NCBI GenBank assembly: GCA_025656675.1
Contig: JAHXHN010000008.1
Coordinates: forward strand, 1 to 64,000
Reading direction: 5' to 3'
DNA length: 64,000 bases
Origin: Candidatus Thiodiazotropha sp. (ex Codakia rugifera)
Lineage (GTDB): Bacteria > Pseudomonadota > Gammaproteobacteria > Chromatiales > Chromatiaceae
Below the pieces are notes generated by a model. The model had not been told where the DNA came from. It searched no databases and saw nothing but the letters and a program-made list of their open reading frames with translations. Of the stretch, positions 29,499-38,923 are shown piece after piece. The position numbers were made by a program, and so were the translations under genes. Numbering within the stretch: the stretch's first letter is position 1; each line of letters begins with the position of its first letter.

Positions 29499-30362
29499 AT
29501 GAGAAATTTCAACATCCTTTCATCATTGTTGATGATAATGCTTATTATTACGGGCGATGTGCTGGCTGTTACTGCCAGTGAGTACGCCGTTGTGATTAAT
29601 CTTTCTGGGCGGCAGAGGATGCTGACTCAGAAGATGTCGAAAGAGATGCTGTTAATCGCAAATAATGTTGATGCTGCAGGTAACAGAGCGAGCCTGGAAA
29701 AAACAGCCAAGCTGTTCGATTCAACATTGAAGGGATTACGTGATGGCAATGCCGAGATGGGTTTGCCTGCAACAGAAGGTAAACTCCTTCTGAAGCAGTT
29801 AGCCAAGGTTTCAAAGCTGTGGGATGAATTTCATGGCTTAGTGTCACCGGTGATTTCCGGAGGCGATGTTGATATTGCAAAAGTAGCGGAACTCAATCTT
29901 CCATTGCTTAAGAATATGAATACAGCGGTTCGCCTGTATGAGAAAGAGGCCAAGAAGGCAACCGGTAAAAGTGCTGGTGTTGTGATTAATTTGGCTGGAA
30001 AGCAACGCATGCTGACTCAGAAGATGTCAAAAGAGATGTCGCTTGTCGCACTGGACCATCAAGCAGACAATAATAAATCAAATCTTCGTAGTACCGCCTC
30101 ATTGTTTGACCGTACCCTGAAAGGATTGCTTGATGGTGATACAGACCTGGAGCTCCCTGGTACAAAGGATGCGGCAATACGTACTCAATTGGGTGTGGTT
30201 GGACAGCTTTGGAAGAGTTTTAAGCCACTCGTAGAGAGGGCGTCAAGTATTGATGCAAAAGGCGTTACAAAAGACGACCTTGTACAAATGTCGAAGCAAA
30301 ATCTTCCACTGCTTAAAGAGATGAATAAAGCAGTCAAAATGTATGAACAACTAGAACAGTAG
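29499..30362 (+). CDS. Secreted tandem PilJ/NarX-type sensory-domain protein
   Basis: A protein of 287 residues with a Sec signal peptide (about 1-23, ending DVLAVTA) and no further membrane segment, so it is probably periplasmic. It contains two copies of the PilJ N-terminal domain known from PilJ, NarX and NarQ. Each begins with a P-box: [19 protein letters not shown] (from residue 31) and [19 protein letters not shown] (from residue 161), about 130 residues apart, and each ends in NLPLLK-x-MN-x-AV-x-YE. There is no HAMP, kinase or methyl-accepting part. It lies 32 bases before a chemoreceptor gene. It could bind a small anion such as nitrate and present it to a receptor; this is inference. 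Confidence 0.85.
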   Translation: MRNFNILSSLLMIMLIITGDVLAVTASEYAVVINLSGRQRMLTQKMSKEMLLIANNVDAAGNRASLEKTAKLFDSTLKGLRDGNAEMGLPATEGKLLLKQLAKVSKLWDEFHGLVSPVISGGDVDIAKVAELNLPLLKNMNTAVRLYEKEAKKATGKSAGVVINLAGKQRMLTQKMSKEMSLVALDHQADNNKSNLRSTASLFDRTLKGLLDGDTDLELPGTKDAAIRTQLGVVGQLWKSFKPLVERASSIDAKGVTKDDLVQMSKQNLPLLKEMNKAVKMYEQLEQ

Positions 30363-30394
30363 TTGTCACAGTCTCGCATAGAGGTGACTTAATT

Positions 30395-32089
30395 ATGTCA
30401 GTCTCATCCTGGTATGTTGCAACCGTTAGTCTTTTTTTCGAACGGTTTAAAATTCGCACATTGGTGTTTATGGGCATGGCATTTTTCATTGCCCTGATGC
30501 TATTCACTACACTATTTGCCCTTTTTCAACTGGGGCATACTATGGATGATCTCTCAAAAGCAGCAGGACAGGCCGCAGATATACGTTCTGTCGTTAAGGA
30601 GGTTGAGCAAGGTTCCAAGCAAGCTTCTTCATCAGCTTCCAAACTCAGCGAAGAGATGAATCAGAAGCTCGTTAAAATGCTTAAAACCAATGTCTCTGAC
30701 ATGGGTATGATTCAGTCGGCATTTGAAAAGATGGTTAAAAATCTCAATACCTTGATTGAAAGTGAGGAGGAAGATCCCACTACGTTGATGTTGGAAATTG
30801 AAGATATTTATGAGCAGTTAAGGAAAGAATCCCTACCCCGTGTTCGTAGTATTGTCAGTGAATTTGAGAAGGCCGCAGTAGAGGGAGAGCGTGAGGCAAA
30901 GGTAACAAAAGAATTACAGTCATTTGCAGAAACTTTTAAGGAGAAATCTGTCAAGGCAGCAGGGGCATCGGCTGTTATCGAGCAAGACTCTGCTTTATCG
31001 GTACAGAGAGCAGAAGAGAGTATGCAGCTGTTACTGATCATTATTGTCGTATCAGTTGTTTTTGTTTTTATTACTTCATTCAATACCTATTTGGTCATCA
31101 ATCGCCCGATCTCATTGATGCGTGAGAGGATAAAAGATATTGCTGAAGGGGAGGGGGATTTAACCAAGCGACTCAATGAAGATGCAAGTAATGAATTGGG
31201 CGAACTCTCTCACTGGTTTAATGTGTTTATGGATAAATTGCAGTCATTGGTTGGAAATGTCAAAGATTCAACCGGTAAAATGACGAATGCAGCTTCTCAG
31301 ATGCTTGAGATGACCCAACAATCCAGCTCTGGTGTGCTTCATCAAAAAACGAAGACGGAAGAGATTGTACACGCCATGCAGAATCTATCCGTCACAGTGG
31401 ATGGTGTGGCAGAAAGTGCTGCAGAAGCGGATCAGGCTACGGAATCTGCTGAAAAAGAGTCTGTAAAGGGTAGTGAGGATCTGCGTAAGACCATCAGCAG
31501 TATTACTTCTCTGGCGGAGGAGATCGATACTGCTGCCAGTATTATCAATGGTTTCCAAAAAGACAGCGAAGATATCGGTGGCGTATTGGATGTCATCAAA
31601 GGTATCGCTGAGCAGACCAATCTGTTGGCGCTCAATGCAGCTATCGAAGCCGCACGGGCAGGTGAGCAGGGTAGAGGTTTTGCTGTTGTGGCTGATGAAG
31701 TGAGAACCCTCGCAACACGTACCCAGGAATCAACCCAGGAGATTCAAGCTATCATTACCCGTTTGCAATCGGGGGCCGAACAAGCTGTCAATGCCATGCA
31801 CTCAGGTCGAACACGTGGTCATGAGACTGCAGAGCAGGCAAAGCAGGCCGGTGTGTCGCTTGAATCGATCACACAGGCTGTGGATGAAATATCAGCCATA
31901 AATTCCAAGATTACGGATGCGACAGGTGACCAGCGAAAGGTTGCTTCTGATGTCAATGAAGGGATCAATACCATCAGTCAAGTTTCAGAACAGACTGCAG
32001 CCAGGGCGGAACAGACTTCCCAACAAGGGCAGGTTGTATCGCAGCTTGCACATGAATTACACGCCTCTGTGAAGCAGTTCAAGGTCTGA
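30395..32089 (+). CDS. Methyl-accepting chemotaxis protein
   Basis: A transmembrane chemoreceptor of 564 residues. TM1 is near residues 24-50 ([21 protein letters not shown]). A mostly helical periplasmic domain rich in Glu/Lys follows, and TM2 is near 208-230 ([17 protein letters not shown]). HAMP is seen in [21 protein letters not shown], and the signalling tip in [20 protein letters not shown] with [15 protein letters not shown]. There is no C-terminal CheR pentapeptide. It follows the tandem PilJ protein by 32 bases and is probably co-transcribed. The ligand is unknown; the periplasmic domain does not itself show a P-box. Confidence 0.92.
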   Translation: MSVSSWYVATVSLFFERFKIRTLVFMGMAFFIALMLFTTLFALFQLGHTMDDLSKAAGQAADIRSVVKEVEQGSKQASSSASKLSEEMNQKLVKMLKTNVSDMGMIQSAFEKMVKNLNTLIESEEEDPTTLMLEIEDIYEQLRKESLPRVRSIVSEFEKAAVEGEREAKVTKELQSFAETFKEKSVKAAGASAVIEQDSALSVQRAEESMQLLLIIIVVSVVFVFITSFNTYLVINRPISLMRERIKDIAEGEGDLTKRLNEDASNELGELSHWFNVFMDKLQSLVGNVKDSTGKMTNAASQMLEMTQQSSSGVLHQKTKTEEIVHAMQNLSVTVDGVAESAAEADQATESAEKESVKGSEDLRKTISSITSLAEEIDTAASIINGFQKDSEDIGGVLDVIKGIAEQTNLLALNAAIEAARAGEQGRGFAVVADEVRTLATRTQESTQEIQAIITRLQSGAEQAVNAMHSGRTRGHETAEQAKQAGVSLESITQAVDEISAINSKITDATGDQRKVASDVNEGINTISQVSEQTAARAEQTSQQGQVVSQLAHELHASVKQFKV

Positions 32090-32115
32090 GACTGTTGTTA
32101 TTTTCCTAGCAGATG

Positions 32116-32141
32116 CCAAGACGATAATCATATCGTCTTGG
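32116..32141 (+). terminator. 11-bp perfect hairpin after the chemoreceptor gene
   Basis: CCAAGACGATA (32116-32126) and TATCGTCTTGG (32131-32141) pair perfectly around the loop ATCA, 26 bases after the stop. The following TTACAACTATC is only weakly T-rich. It probably ends the PilJ-chemoreceptor transcript. The rest of the 296-base gap to the next gene shows nothing I can assign. Confidence 0.6.
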
Positions 32142-32385
32142 TTACAACTATCTGAGCATGGATCCATGCCTGTAGGTTTGCTGTCAAAGCCAAAATAGTA
32201 GAAAATCCCCGCTGAAACCCACATTTCCATTTTTTTATACCTTTGCCAAGGCAGGCAACACAATCGCGTTTTCTTTCTTTTTCGGTTTGTAAAGGTTGTG
32301 ATCTGAGCCTGTAAAGGAACGAATCGACACCTTCCTGTCCTATTCTTACTTCAGAGGCCTCTTTCTTAGACAATCTTTGCCAGCT

Positions 32386-33804
32386 ATGCGATTAACCATC
32401 CAGACAAAACTGTTTTTAAGCCATTTTGCTGCAATTGTGCTGGTTTCAGGTAGCGTTGGCACTTATTTCTATCAAAGCGCCACTGAGAATCTGATGCGTG
32501 CACTGCAGTCACGCCTTAGAAACAGCGCAGCCCTCATCAGTCAGGGGCTGGATACACTCAATCTTGATCAGATACGTGTTGAAGCAGACAGAGCGTCACC
32601 GGCCTATAAAGAGCATGTCCTTGCGATGCGGGAATTTGTTAAGGCCAATCCCGATATTGCCTTTATCTATGTGATGCGGAAAGTTGGCGATAAGGTCTTT
32701 TTCGTTCTCGATTCAGATATGCAGGATCCTGCTATGCCAGGGGAAGAGTACAGTCATGAGATAGCCTCATTGATGGATGGATTCATTCGCCCCTCAGTTG
32801 ATGAAAAAATCACACAAGACCGTTGGGGCTATTTTCTATCAGGTTACTCGCCACTTGATGGTGGTGAGGATGACTATCTGGTAGGGATCGATATGCGGGC
32901 TGATGAGGTGCAGAGTAAGTTTGAAAAGATACGACTCGCCGGTGTACTCTCGCTCTCCCTGTCTGTAATCCTGGCAATGATTTTCAGCCGGTTATTATCT
33001 CTCCATCTTACCAAACGGATTACTAATCTGGCGACTCGCTTTGCTACAATTGCGCCCATCGAGCAGGACATTAACCACGATATTCGTGGTGATGAATTGG
33101 ATCAGTTATCGCTCTCCTTTGATCAGATGGCCAGTCGTTTGAGCATTAAACAGCAGCAGATCGATGCCAATCAGTTGGCACTTCACAAGGCGCATGGCGA
33201 TATGGAAAGGCGTATCGAGATGCGTACGGCTGAACTGGTACAGACCAATGAAAAGTTACTTCAGGAAATTGCTGAGCGCAAACATGTCGAACGTATGCTG
33301 GAGGAGACCTCTCGTATCGATTACCTTACAGGTGTCCTGAATCGACGAGCGATGACAACTCGTCTGGAACAGGTGGTATCGCTAACAGGACGAGGAGCGA
33401 ATAGCTTCTGCACCATCCTCCTGGACATCGACCATTTCAAGCTGGTCAATGACAACTATGGCCACGATGTGGGTGACCAGGTGCTGAGGCATTGCGTTGA
33501 GCAGATGCGAAGGTGTATTCGAGAATCGGATGAGCTGGGTCGTTGGGGTGGGGAGGAATTCCTGATTCTGTCGCTTGATACAGAACTTGCGGAAGCCGTA
33601 AAGCTGGCACAGCGATTGTGTGATGAGCTATCTGCCACTTCTGTGGTCCAAGAAAATCATGAGATTAGTGTAACAGCCAGTTTTGGTGTTACCCAATATC
33701 AATCCGGAGAGGCGCTTGCCTACTGCCTGAAACGTGCTGATGACGCCCTCTATGCAGCCAAAGCTAAAGGTCGGAACTGCGTGGTTGTTGCTGAACAGGA
33801 CTGA
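32386..33804 (+). CDS. Membrane diguanylate cyclase with HAMP and GGDEF domains
   Basis: Makes cyclic di-GMP from two GTP. It has 472 residues from ATG 32386; the longer TTG start at 32377 is less likely. TM1 is at about residues 10-28. A periplasmic sensor of about 150 residues follows, perhaps a Cache type (PDIAFIYVMRKVGDKVFFVLDSD). TM2 is near 188-206, then HAMP, a short coiled coil, and the GGDEF domain with DYLTGVLNRRAM, active-site GGEEF and an inhibitory I-site RESD exactly five residues before it. The I-site suggests product feedback. It is adjacent to, but separately terminated from, the chemoreceptor. Confidence 0.9.
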   Translation: MRLTIQTKLFLSHFAAIVLVSGSVGTYFYQSATENLMRALQSRLRNSAALISQGLDTLNLDQIRVEADRASPAYKEHVLAMREFVKANPDIAFIYVMRKVGDKVFFVLDSDMQDPAMPGEEYSHEIASLMDGFIRPSVDEKITQDRWGYFLSGYSPLDGGEDDYLVGIDMRADEVQSKFEKIRLAGVLSLSLSVILAMIFSRLLSLHLTKRITNLATRFATIAPIEQDINHDIRGDELDQLSLSFDQMASRLSIKQQQIDANQLALHKAHGDMERRIEMRTAELVQTNEKLLQEIAERKHVERMLEETSRIDYLTGVLNRRAMTTRLEQVVSLTGRGANSFCTILLDIDHFKLVNDNYGHDVGDQVLRHCVEQMRRCIRESDELGRWGGEEFLILSLDTELAEAVKLAQRLCDELSATSVVQENHEISVTASFGVTQYQSGEALAYCLKRADDALYAAKAKGRNCVVVAEQD

Positions 33805-33892
33805 AGCGTCAGGCACGAGATGAAAATGCCTTATTATAGGCTGACCAGATAGTTATAGAATTTTGCCAATAATACATATATTAGGAAAACAA

Positions 33893-34936
33893 ATGTATCT
33901 TCTCTGGAACAGAGTCTTCAGTAGGTTGTTACAAGGATCGGTCATGGTCCTGCTGATAGTGTCTTGCAGATTAGTAGCCGCAGAGGGCTTCTCACTGCCG
34001 GTTGAAACTGCAAAGGTTGTTCGAGATACCCTGGTCGATAGTGTGCAGGCTGTAGGGACATTACGCGCCAATGAGTCGGTTGTGATCAGACCTGAAATTG
34101 AGGGACGTATCACTAAAATCAACTTTTCTGAGGGTGGTGCAATCAAACAGGGGGAACTGCTGATTGCCCTCGATGATTCGATCTATGCGGCAGAACTCAG
34201 ACAATCTGAAGCGCGCCTGGCTTTAGGTCGTTCAAACTACAAACGGGCGACAACCCTGAAGAAACAGGGCTATGGCAGTGAACAGGATCGTGATCAATCC
34301 GCCTCAGAACTTCAGGTCAATCAAGCTGAGGTGGCGCTGGCAAAAGCACGACTTGAGAAGACCCGTATCATGGCTCCCTTTGATGGGCTATTGGGTCTGC
34401 GTCTGGTGAGTGTCGGCGATTATCTGAAGACCGGACAGGATATTGTGACATTGCTGGATCTGAGTCTTCTAAAAGTTGATTTTCGTCTTCCTGAAACTGC
34501 CTTGGCAGATGTACAGGCAGGGCAGGAGATCGAAGTGGTGTTGGATGCCTTTCCAGGTCAGGGTTTCAATGGCGAAGTCTATGCTATCGATCCACAGATC
34601 GATCTGAATGGTCGTAGTTTGTTGGTGCGTGCCAAGATTCCGAATAGGAACAACAAACTATTGGCAGGACAGTTTGCCCGTGTAACGCTGATTCTTTCTC
34701 GCCAGGAAAACAGCTTGTTCGTACCTGAAGCCGCTCTGATGCCACAGGGAGATCAGCAATTTGTCTACAAGTTGGTCGATGGCAAGGTTGTCTGGACAGA
34801 GGTTTGGACCGGTAAGCGTCAGGGTAGACAGGTACAGATCGTTAAGGGTCTGAGTGAACAGGATGAGGTTGTTACAGCCGGACATCTGAAGCTGCAGGAT
34901 GGCATGGATGTAGCACCCATGCCGGTCAAGGAATAA
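33893..34936 (+). CDS. RND efflux periplasmic adaptor (membrane fusion protein)
   Basis: An HlyD/AcrA-type adaptor of 347 residues linking the downstream pump to an outer-membrane channel. It starts at ATG 33893 with TAGGAAAA upstream, giving a signal peptide ending near CRLVAAEG. The barrel-sandwich half-motifs VQAVGTLRANESVVIRPEIEG and APFDGLLGLRLVSVGDYL flank a short alpha-hairpin, followed by beta-barrel and membrane-proximal domains (VPEAALMPQGDQQFVY). It is two bases from the pump gene, so it is translationally coupled. No TolC-like gene is nearby. Confidence 0.9.
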   Translation: MYLLWNRVFSRLLQGSVMVLLIVSCRLVAAEGFSLPVETAKVVRDTLVDSVQAVGTLRANESVVIRPEIEGRITKINFSEGGAIKQGELLIALDDSIYAAELRQSEARLALGRSNYKRATTLKKQGYGSEQDRDQSASELQVNQAEVALAKARLEKTRIMAPFDGLLGLRLVSVGDYLKTGQDIVTLLDLSLLKVDFRLPETALADVQAGQEIEVVLDAFPGQGFNGEVYAIDPQIDLNGRSLLVRAKIPNRNNKLLAGQFARVTLILSRQENSLFVPEAALMPQGDQQFVYKLVDGKVVWTEVWTGKRQGRQVQIVKGLSEQDEVVTAGHLKLQDGMDVAPMPVKE

Positions 34937-34938
34937 GC

Positions 34939-37900
34939 ATGGTCATCACCGATACCAGTATTCGTCGACCTGTTTTGGCGACGGTGATGAATCTGTTGCT
35001 GATACTTGTCGGTGTCATCTCTTACGACCGACTCACGGTGCGGGAGTATCCCAATATCGATCTGCCTGTGGTGACAGTTGAGACCACCTATCCAGGTGCC
35101 AGTGCCAGCATCATGGAGAGTCAGGTTACCAGTACCCTGGAGGACTCTTTGGCCGGTATTGAGGGGATCGACTTCATGACCTCAATCAGCCGTTCTGAAG
35201 TCAGTCAGATCACCATCACTTTTAAGCTTGACCGGGATGCCGATAATGCGGCGAATGATGTTCGCGATCGGGTAGGTCGGGTACGGGGCGCACTGCCGGA
35301 TGATGTGGAGGAGCCGGTGGTCGCCAAAGTGGAAGCCGATGCCCAGCCGATTATCTGGTTGGCAATGTCCAGTGATCGCCATAACAAGCTGGAGATCTCC
35401 GAAGTGGCCGATCAGATCGTACGTGATCGCCTGCAGACCATCAATGGCGTAGCCAGTGTTGAGATCTTTGGCGAACGACGCTACGCAATGCGCATCTGGC
35501 TCGATCCTGTGCGCCTGGCAGCCATCAATCTGACGACACAGGATGTGGAAAATGCCTTGCGTGGACAGAATCTCGAGGTGCCATCCGGTCGCATCGAAAG
35601 TGTGGACCGTGAGTTCACCGTCTTGGCTCAGACCGATTTGCGGACACCACAGGAGTTCGGCGACATTATCCTGCGGGATATCGATGGCTACCTGGTGCGA
35701 CTGCGGGATGTTGCACGTATTGAACTGGGACCGGAGGATGAGCGCGTGGTCACCCGTTACAAAGGTGAGACAGCGGTAGCCTTAGGTGTGGTCAAACAGT
35801 CTGTTGCCAATCCTTTGGAGATATCCCAGGGAATCAGTGATCTGTTGCCAAAACTGATCGAAGCGATTCCGGATGGTATGACCATTGACATCGCGTATGA
35901 TTCATCGATCTTCATAGAACGCTCTATTGAGGGAGTATTCACCACCATCTTCGAAGCGGTAGCACTGGTTATACTGGTTATCTTTCTTTTCTTGCGCTCA
36001 GTGCGTGCAACCCTGATCCCAATGGTGACAATCCCGGTTTCTCTGATTGGTGTATTTGCCATGATGTACGCCTTAGGGTACTCCATCAATGTCTTGACGC
36101 TGCTGGCAATGGTGTTAGCGGTAGGCTTGGTGGTTGATGACGCCATTGTGGTACTGGAGAACATTCATCGCTATATCGAGAAAGGGTTGCATCCGATCAA
36201 AGCGGCTATCAAGGGGAGCAGTGAAATCGCCTTTGCGGTTATCGCCATGACGCTGACCCTGGTGGCAGTATTTGCCCCGATCTCATTCTCCCTGGGTCGT
36301 ACCGGTAAGCTGTTTACCGAGTTTGCTTTGACACTTGCGGGTGCAGTGCTGGTTTCAGGTTTCACAGCCTTGACACTTTCAACCATGATGTCGTCGAGGC
36401 TGCTCCGGCACCAACAGCAGCATAATTGGTTTTATGATGTGGGTGAACGGGTGCTTTCTGGAATGATCAGTGGCTACCAGGGGGTGCTTGGATTAACCCT
36501 TAAACTGCGCTGGCTGATCCTGTTCTTGGCGCTGGGTGTGGGTGCAGGTTGCTACCTGCTTTATACCGGCCTGCAACAGGAGTTGGCTCCCATCGAGGAT
36601 AGGAGCTTCTTTATGACCTGGGGTATGGCGCCGCAGGGTTCTACCGTTGATTACACCAATCACTATTCACGTCAGATGGAGGCAATCACTGCCACGGTAC
36701 CGGAGGTAAACACGACCTTTACTGTGGTAGGTTTTCCTGTGGTAACCGAGACGCTGGCCTTCAGCAACATGAAGTTCTGGGAGGAGAGGGATCGTCCTGC
36801 AAAAGATATTACCAGTGAGCTGACCCCCAAGCTTTATGGGGGTGTGACCGGCCTGATGGGCGTAGCGATCAATCCACCGCCATTAGGTCAAAGTCCCATC
36901 AATAAAAACCTGGAAGTGGTTATCCAAACCACTGGAAGTTATAAGGAGCTGGACGGCCTGGTACAGAAGGTAATGGCTCGAGCCCGGGAGAACCAGGCCC
37001 TTGTGTTCCTTGATAATGATTTGAAACTCAATAAACCTGAGTTAAAGGTTAACGTCAATCGTGATAAAGCGGCTGCCACAGATGTGAGTATCGATACCAT
37101 TGGTAGAACCCTGGAAACCATGTTGGGCGGTCGGAAGGTGACTCGATTCAAACGAGGTGCCGAACAGTACGATGTGATTGTCCAGATAGAGGATGAAGAC
37201 CGACGTGATCCCAATGATCTGAACAATATCTATGTACGTGGTCGCGGTGATGAGATGATTCAGCTGGCCAATCTGGTTTCTATGGAGGAACGGGTAGCGC
37301 CCAAAGAGTTAAATCATTTCGATAAACTGCGAGCTGCGGTTATCTCGGCCAACCTGGCCCCTGGCTACAGCCTGGGCGAAGCCATCAGTTTCATGGAGCA
37401 GCAGGTGGATGAAGTGGCAGAGGGTAAGATACAGCTGCAATATAAAGGTGAGTCACGGGAATTTAAAGAGAGTGGCGATACCATGATGTTTGCTTTTATC
37501 CTGGCGCTTGGTTTTATCTATCTGGTGCTGGCAGCGCAGTTCGAAAGCTTTATCGATCCGTTTATAATCCTGATCAGCGTTCCCTTGGCCATCGGTGGTG
37601 CTTTGCTGGCGCTCACGTTGACGGGTGGCACACTCAATATCTATAGCCAGATCGGTATGATCACCCTGGTAGGGCTGATCACCAAACACGGTATCCTGAT
37701 TGTCGAGTTCGCCAATCAGATCCAGCGACGTGGCAGTGAGAAAATTGAGGCGGTAATTGAGGCTGCCTCACTAAGACTTAGACCGATTCTGATGACTACA
37801 GCGGCGATGGTACTGGGGGCCATACCGCTTGCACTGGCGAGTGGTGCGGGTGCAGAGGGGCGTCAGCAAATCGGCTGGGTTATCGTTGGCGGCATGAGTA

Positions 37901-37992
37901 TAGGAACGCTTTTCACCTTGTTTGTTGTACCGGTTGTCTATAGCTTGATAGCACGGACTCATGAATCTATTGAAGGTGAAGAAATTGCATAG
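34939..37992 (+). CDS. RND multidrug-type efflux pump (HAE1/AcrB-like)
   Basis: A 12-helix proton-driven inner-membrane pump of 1017 residues. It opens with TDTSIRRPVLATVMNLLLIL, has the porter region TYPGASASIMESQVTSTLED and the typical PPLGQSPINKNLEVVIQ, and ends with a TM10-12 block (LAAQFESFIDPFIILISVPLA, GLITKHGILIVEFANQ). TM4 keeps both relay aspartates (GLVVDDAIVVLENIHRY), as in AcrB. The close adaptor gene makes a two-gene efflux unit. The substrate could be drugs, bile-type detergents or solvents; nothing in the sequence decides. Confidence 0.92.
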   Translation: MVITDTSIRRPVLATVMNLLLILVGVISYDRLTVREYPNIDLPVVTVETTYPGASASIMESQVTSTLEDSLAGIEGIDFMTSISRSEVSQITITFKLDRDADNAANDVRDRVGRVRGALPDDVEEPVVAKVEADAQPIIWLAMSSDRHNKLEISEVADQIVRDRLQTINGVASVEIFGERRYAMRIWLDPVRLAAINLTTQDVENALRGQNLEVPSGRIESVDREFTVLAQTDLRTPQEFGDIILRDIDGYLVRLRDVARIELGPEDERVVTRYKGETAVALGVVKQSVANPLEISQGISDLLPKLIEAIPDGMTIDIAYDSSIFIERSIEGVFTTIFEAVALVILVIFLFLRSVRATLIPMVTIPVSLIGVFAMMYALGYSINVLTLLAMVLAVGLVVDDAIVVLENIHRYIEKGLHPIKAAIKGSSEIAFAVIAMTLTLVAVFAPISFSLGRTGKLFTEFALTLAGAVLVSGFTALTLSTMMSSRLLRHQQQHNWFYDVGERVLSGMISGYQGVLGLTLKLRWLILFLALGVGAGCYLLYTGLQQELAPIEDRSFFMTWGMAPQGSTVDYTNHYSRQMEAITATVPEVNTTFTVVGFPVVTETLAFSNMKFWEERDRPAKDITSELTPKLYGGVTGLMGVAINPPPLGQSPINKNLEVVIQTTGSYKELDGLVQKVMARARENQALVFLDNDLKLNKPELKVNVNRDKAAATDVSIDTIGRTLETMLGGRKVTRFKRGAEQYDVIVQIEDEDRRDPNDLNNIYVRGRGDEMIQLANLVSMEERVAPKELNHFDKLRAAVISANLAPGYSLGEAISFMEQQVDEVAEGKIQLQYKGESREFKESGDTMMFAFILALGFIYLVLAAQFESFIDPFIILISVPLAIGGALLALTLTGGTLNIYSQIGMITLVGLITKHGILIVEFANQIQRRGSEKIEAVIEAASLRLRPILMTTAAMVLGAIPLALASGAGAEGRQQIGWVIVGGMSIGTLFTLFVVPVVYSLIARTHESIEGEEIA

Positions 37993-38138
37993 ATGGTGTT
38001 CGTCCAGAAACAGTTCGTTTATAACGCAAAGCGAGCGAAGGCGATAAACTGACTTAAACAAACCTTAACGTCCTTTGCTTATATTGTTTGCCTCGTTAAC
38101 CCGATCAATAGAGAAAAAATTTAGAGGGGGTATGCAGC

Positions 38139-38897
38139 GTGACTATCGATTGGCGTAAAACAGTTGCCGCCATATGGCGACCACGCAAGGGGTACCTGAG
38201 AGCAATAGAAAATGTTGATCAAATCAAGCTCGACCAGTTGATCGGTATTGATGACCAGAAGGCGCAACTTATTCGGAATACAGCACGTTTCATCAACGGG
38301 GCAGGGGCCAATAATGCCCTGTTGTGGGGTTCCAGGGGGACAGGTAAATCCTCACTCATCAAAGCTGTTCTAAATGCTTTTAGTGTGGAGGGCCTGCGAT
38401 TGATCCAGGTCGACAGAAATGACCTGGTTGAACTGCCTGAGATTGTGGATGATATCAGGGCATTACCACAACGTTTTATCGTGTTCTGTGATGATCTGAC
38501 CTTTGAAAGCGGCGAAGCGTCCTATCGCGCATTGAAGAGTGTGTTAGATGGCTCTATTGAAGAACCGCCTGCCAATGTATTGATCTACGCAACCTCAAAC
38601 CGTCGTCATCTGTTACCTGAAACGATGAGTGAAAATCGTGAAGCAAGACTGGTAGGGGATGACCTTCACTTAGGTGATACCACTGAAGAGAAACTGGCCC
38701 TGTCCGATCGCTTCGGACTCTGGCTCTCATTCTACCCGGTCAATTGGCAGGAATATCTGGAGATAGTAGACAGTTATTTTGCAGATTATGACGGTGATCG
38801 CAAGGCCCTCCACGAAGCTGCGAAATTATTTGCAATGACCCGGGGAGGTACGAAGAACGGTCGGGCTGCCAGGCAGTTCTTTAATACCTATTTATGA
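38139..38897 (+). CDS. DUF815-family P-loop ATPase
   Basis: An AAA-like ATPase of 252 residues in the DUF815 family. Walker A is GSRGTGKSSLIK, Walker B is QRFIVFCDDLTF, and the sensor region reads NVLIYATSNRRHLLPE. The C-terminal ALSDRFGLWLSFYPVNWQEYLEIV is also typical of DUF815. It starts with GTG 38139, supported by GAGGGGG nine bases upstream. No biochemical role is established for the family as far as I know. It sits between two RND pump genes and is 26 bases from the second, so it may share a transcript with it, though a functional link is not evident. Confidence 0.85.
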   Translation: MTIDWRKTVAAIWRPRKGYLRAIENVDQIKLDQLIGIDDQKAQLIRNTARFINGAGANNALLWGSRGTGKSSLIKAVLNAFSVEGLRLIQVDRNDLVELPEIVDDIRALPQRFIVFCDDLTFESGEASYRALKSVLDGSIEEPPANVLIYATSNRRHLLPETMSENREARLVGDDLHLGDTTEEKLALSDRFGLWLSFYPVNWQEYLEIVDSYFADYDGDRKALHEAAKLFAMTRGGTKNGRAARQFFNTYL

Positions 38898-38923
38898 CCA
38901 TCAGCTATGGTACGGATATCTGA

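Noticed and set aside
32128-32373. 81-codon minus-strand ORF filling the chemoreceptor-cyclase gap
   Set aside because: It overlaps the terminator hairpin, has no recognisable domain and no clear ribosome site. Treated as chance.
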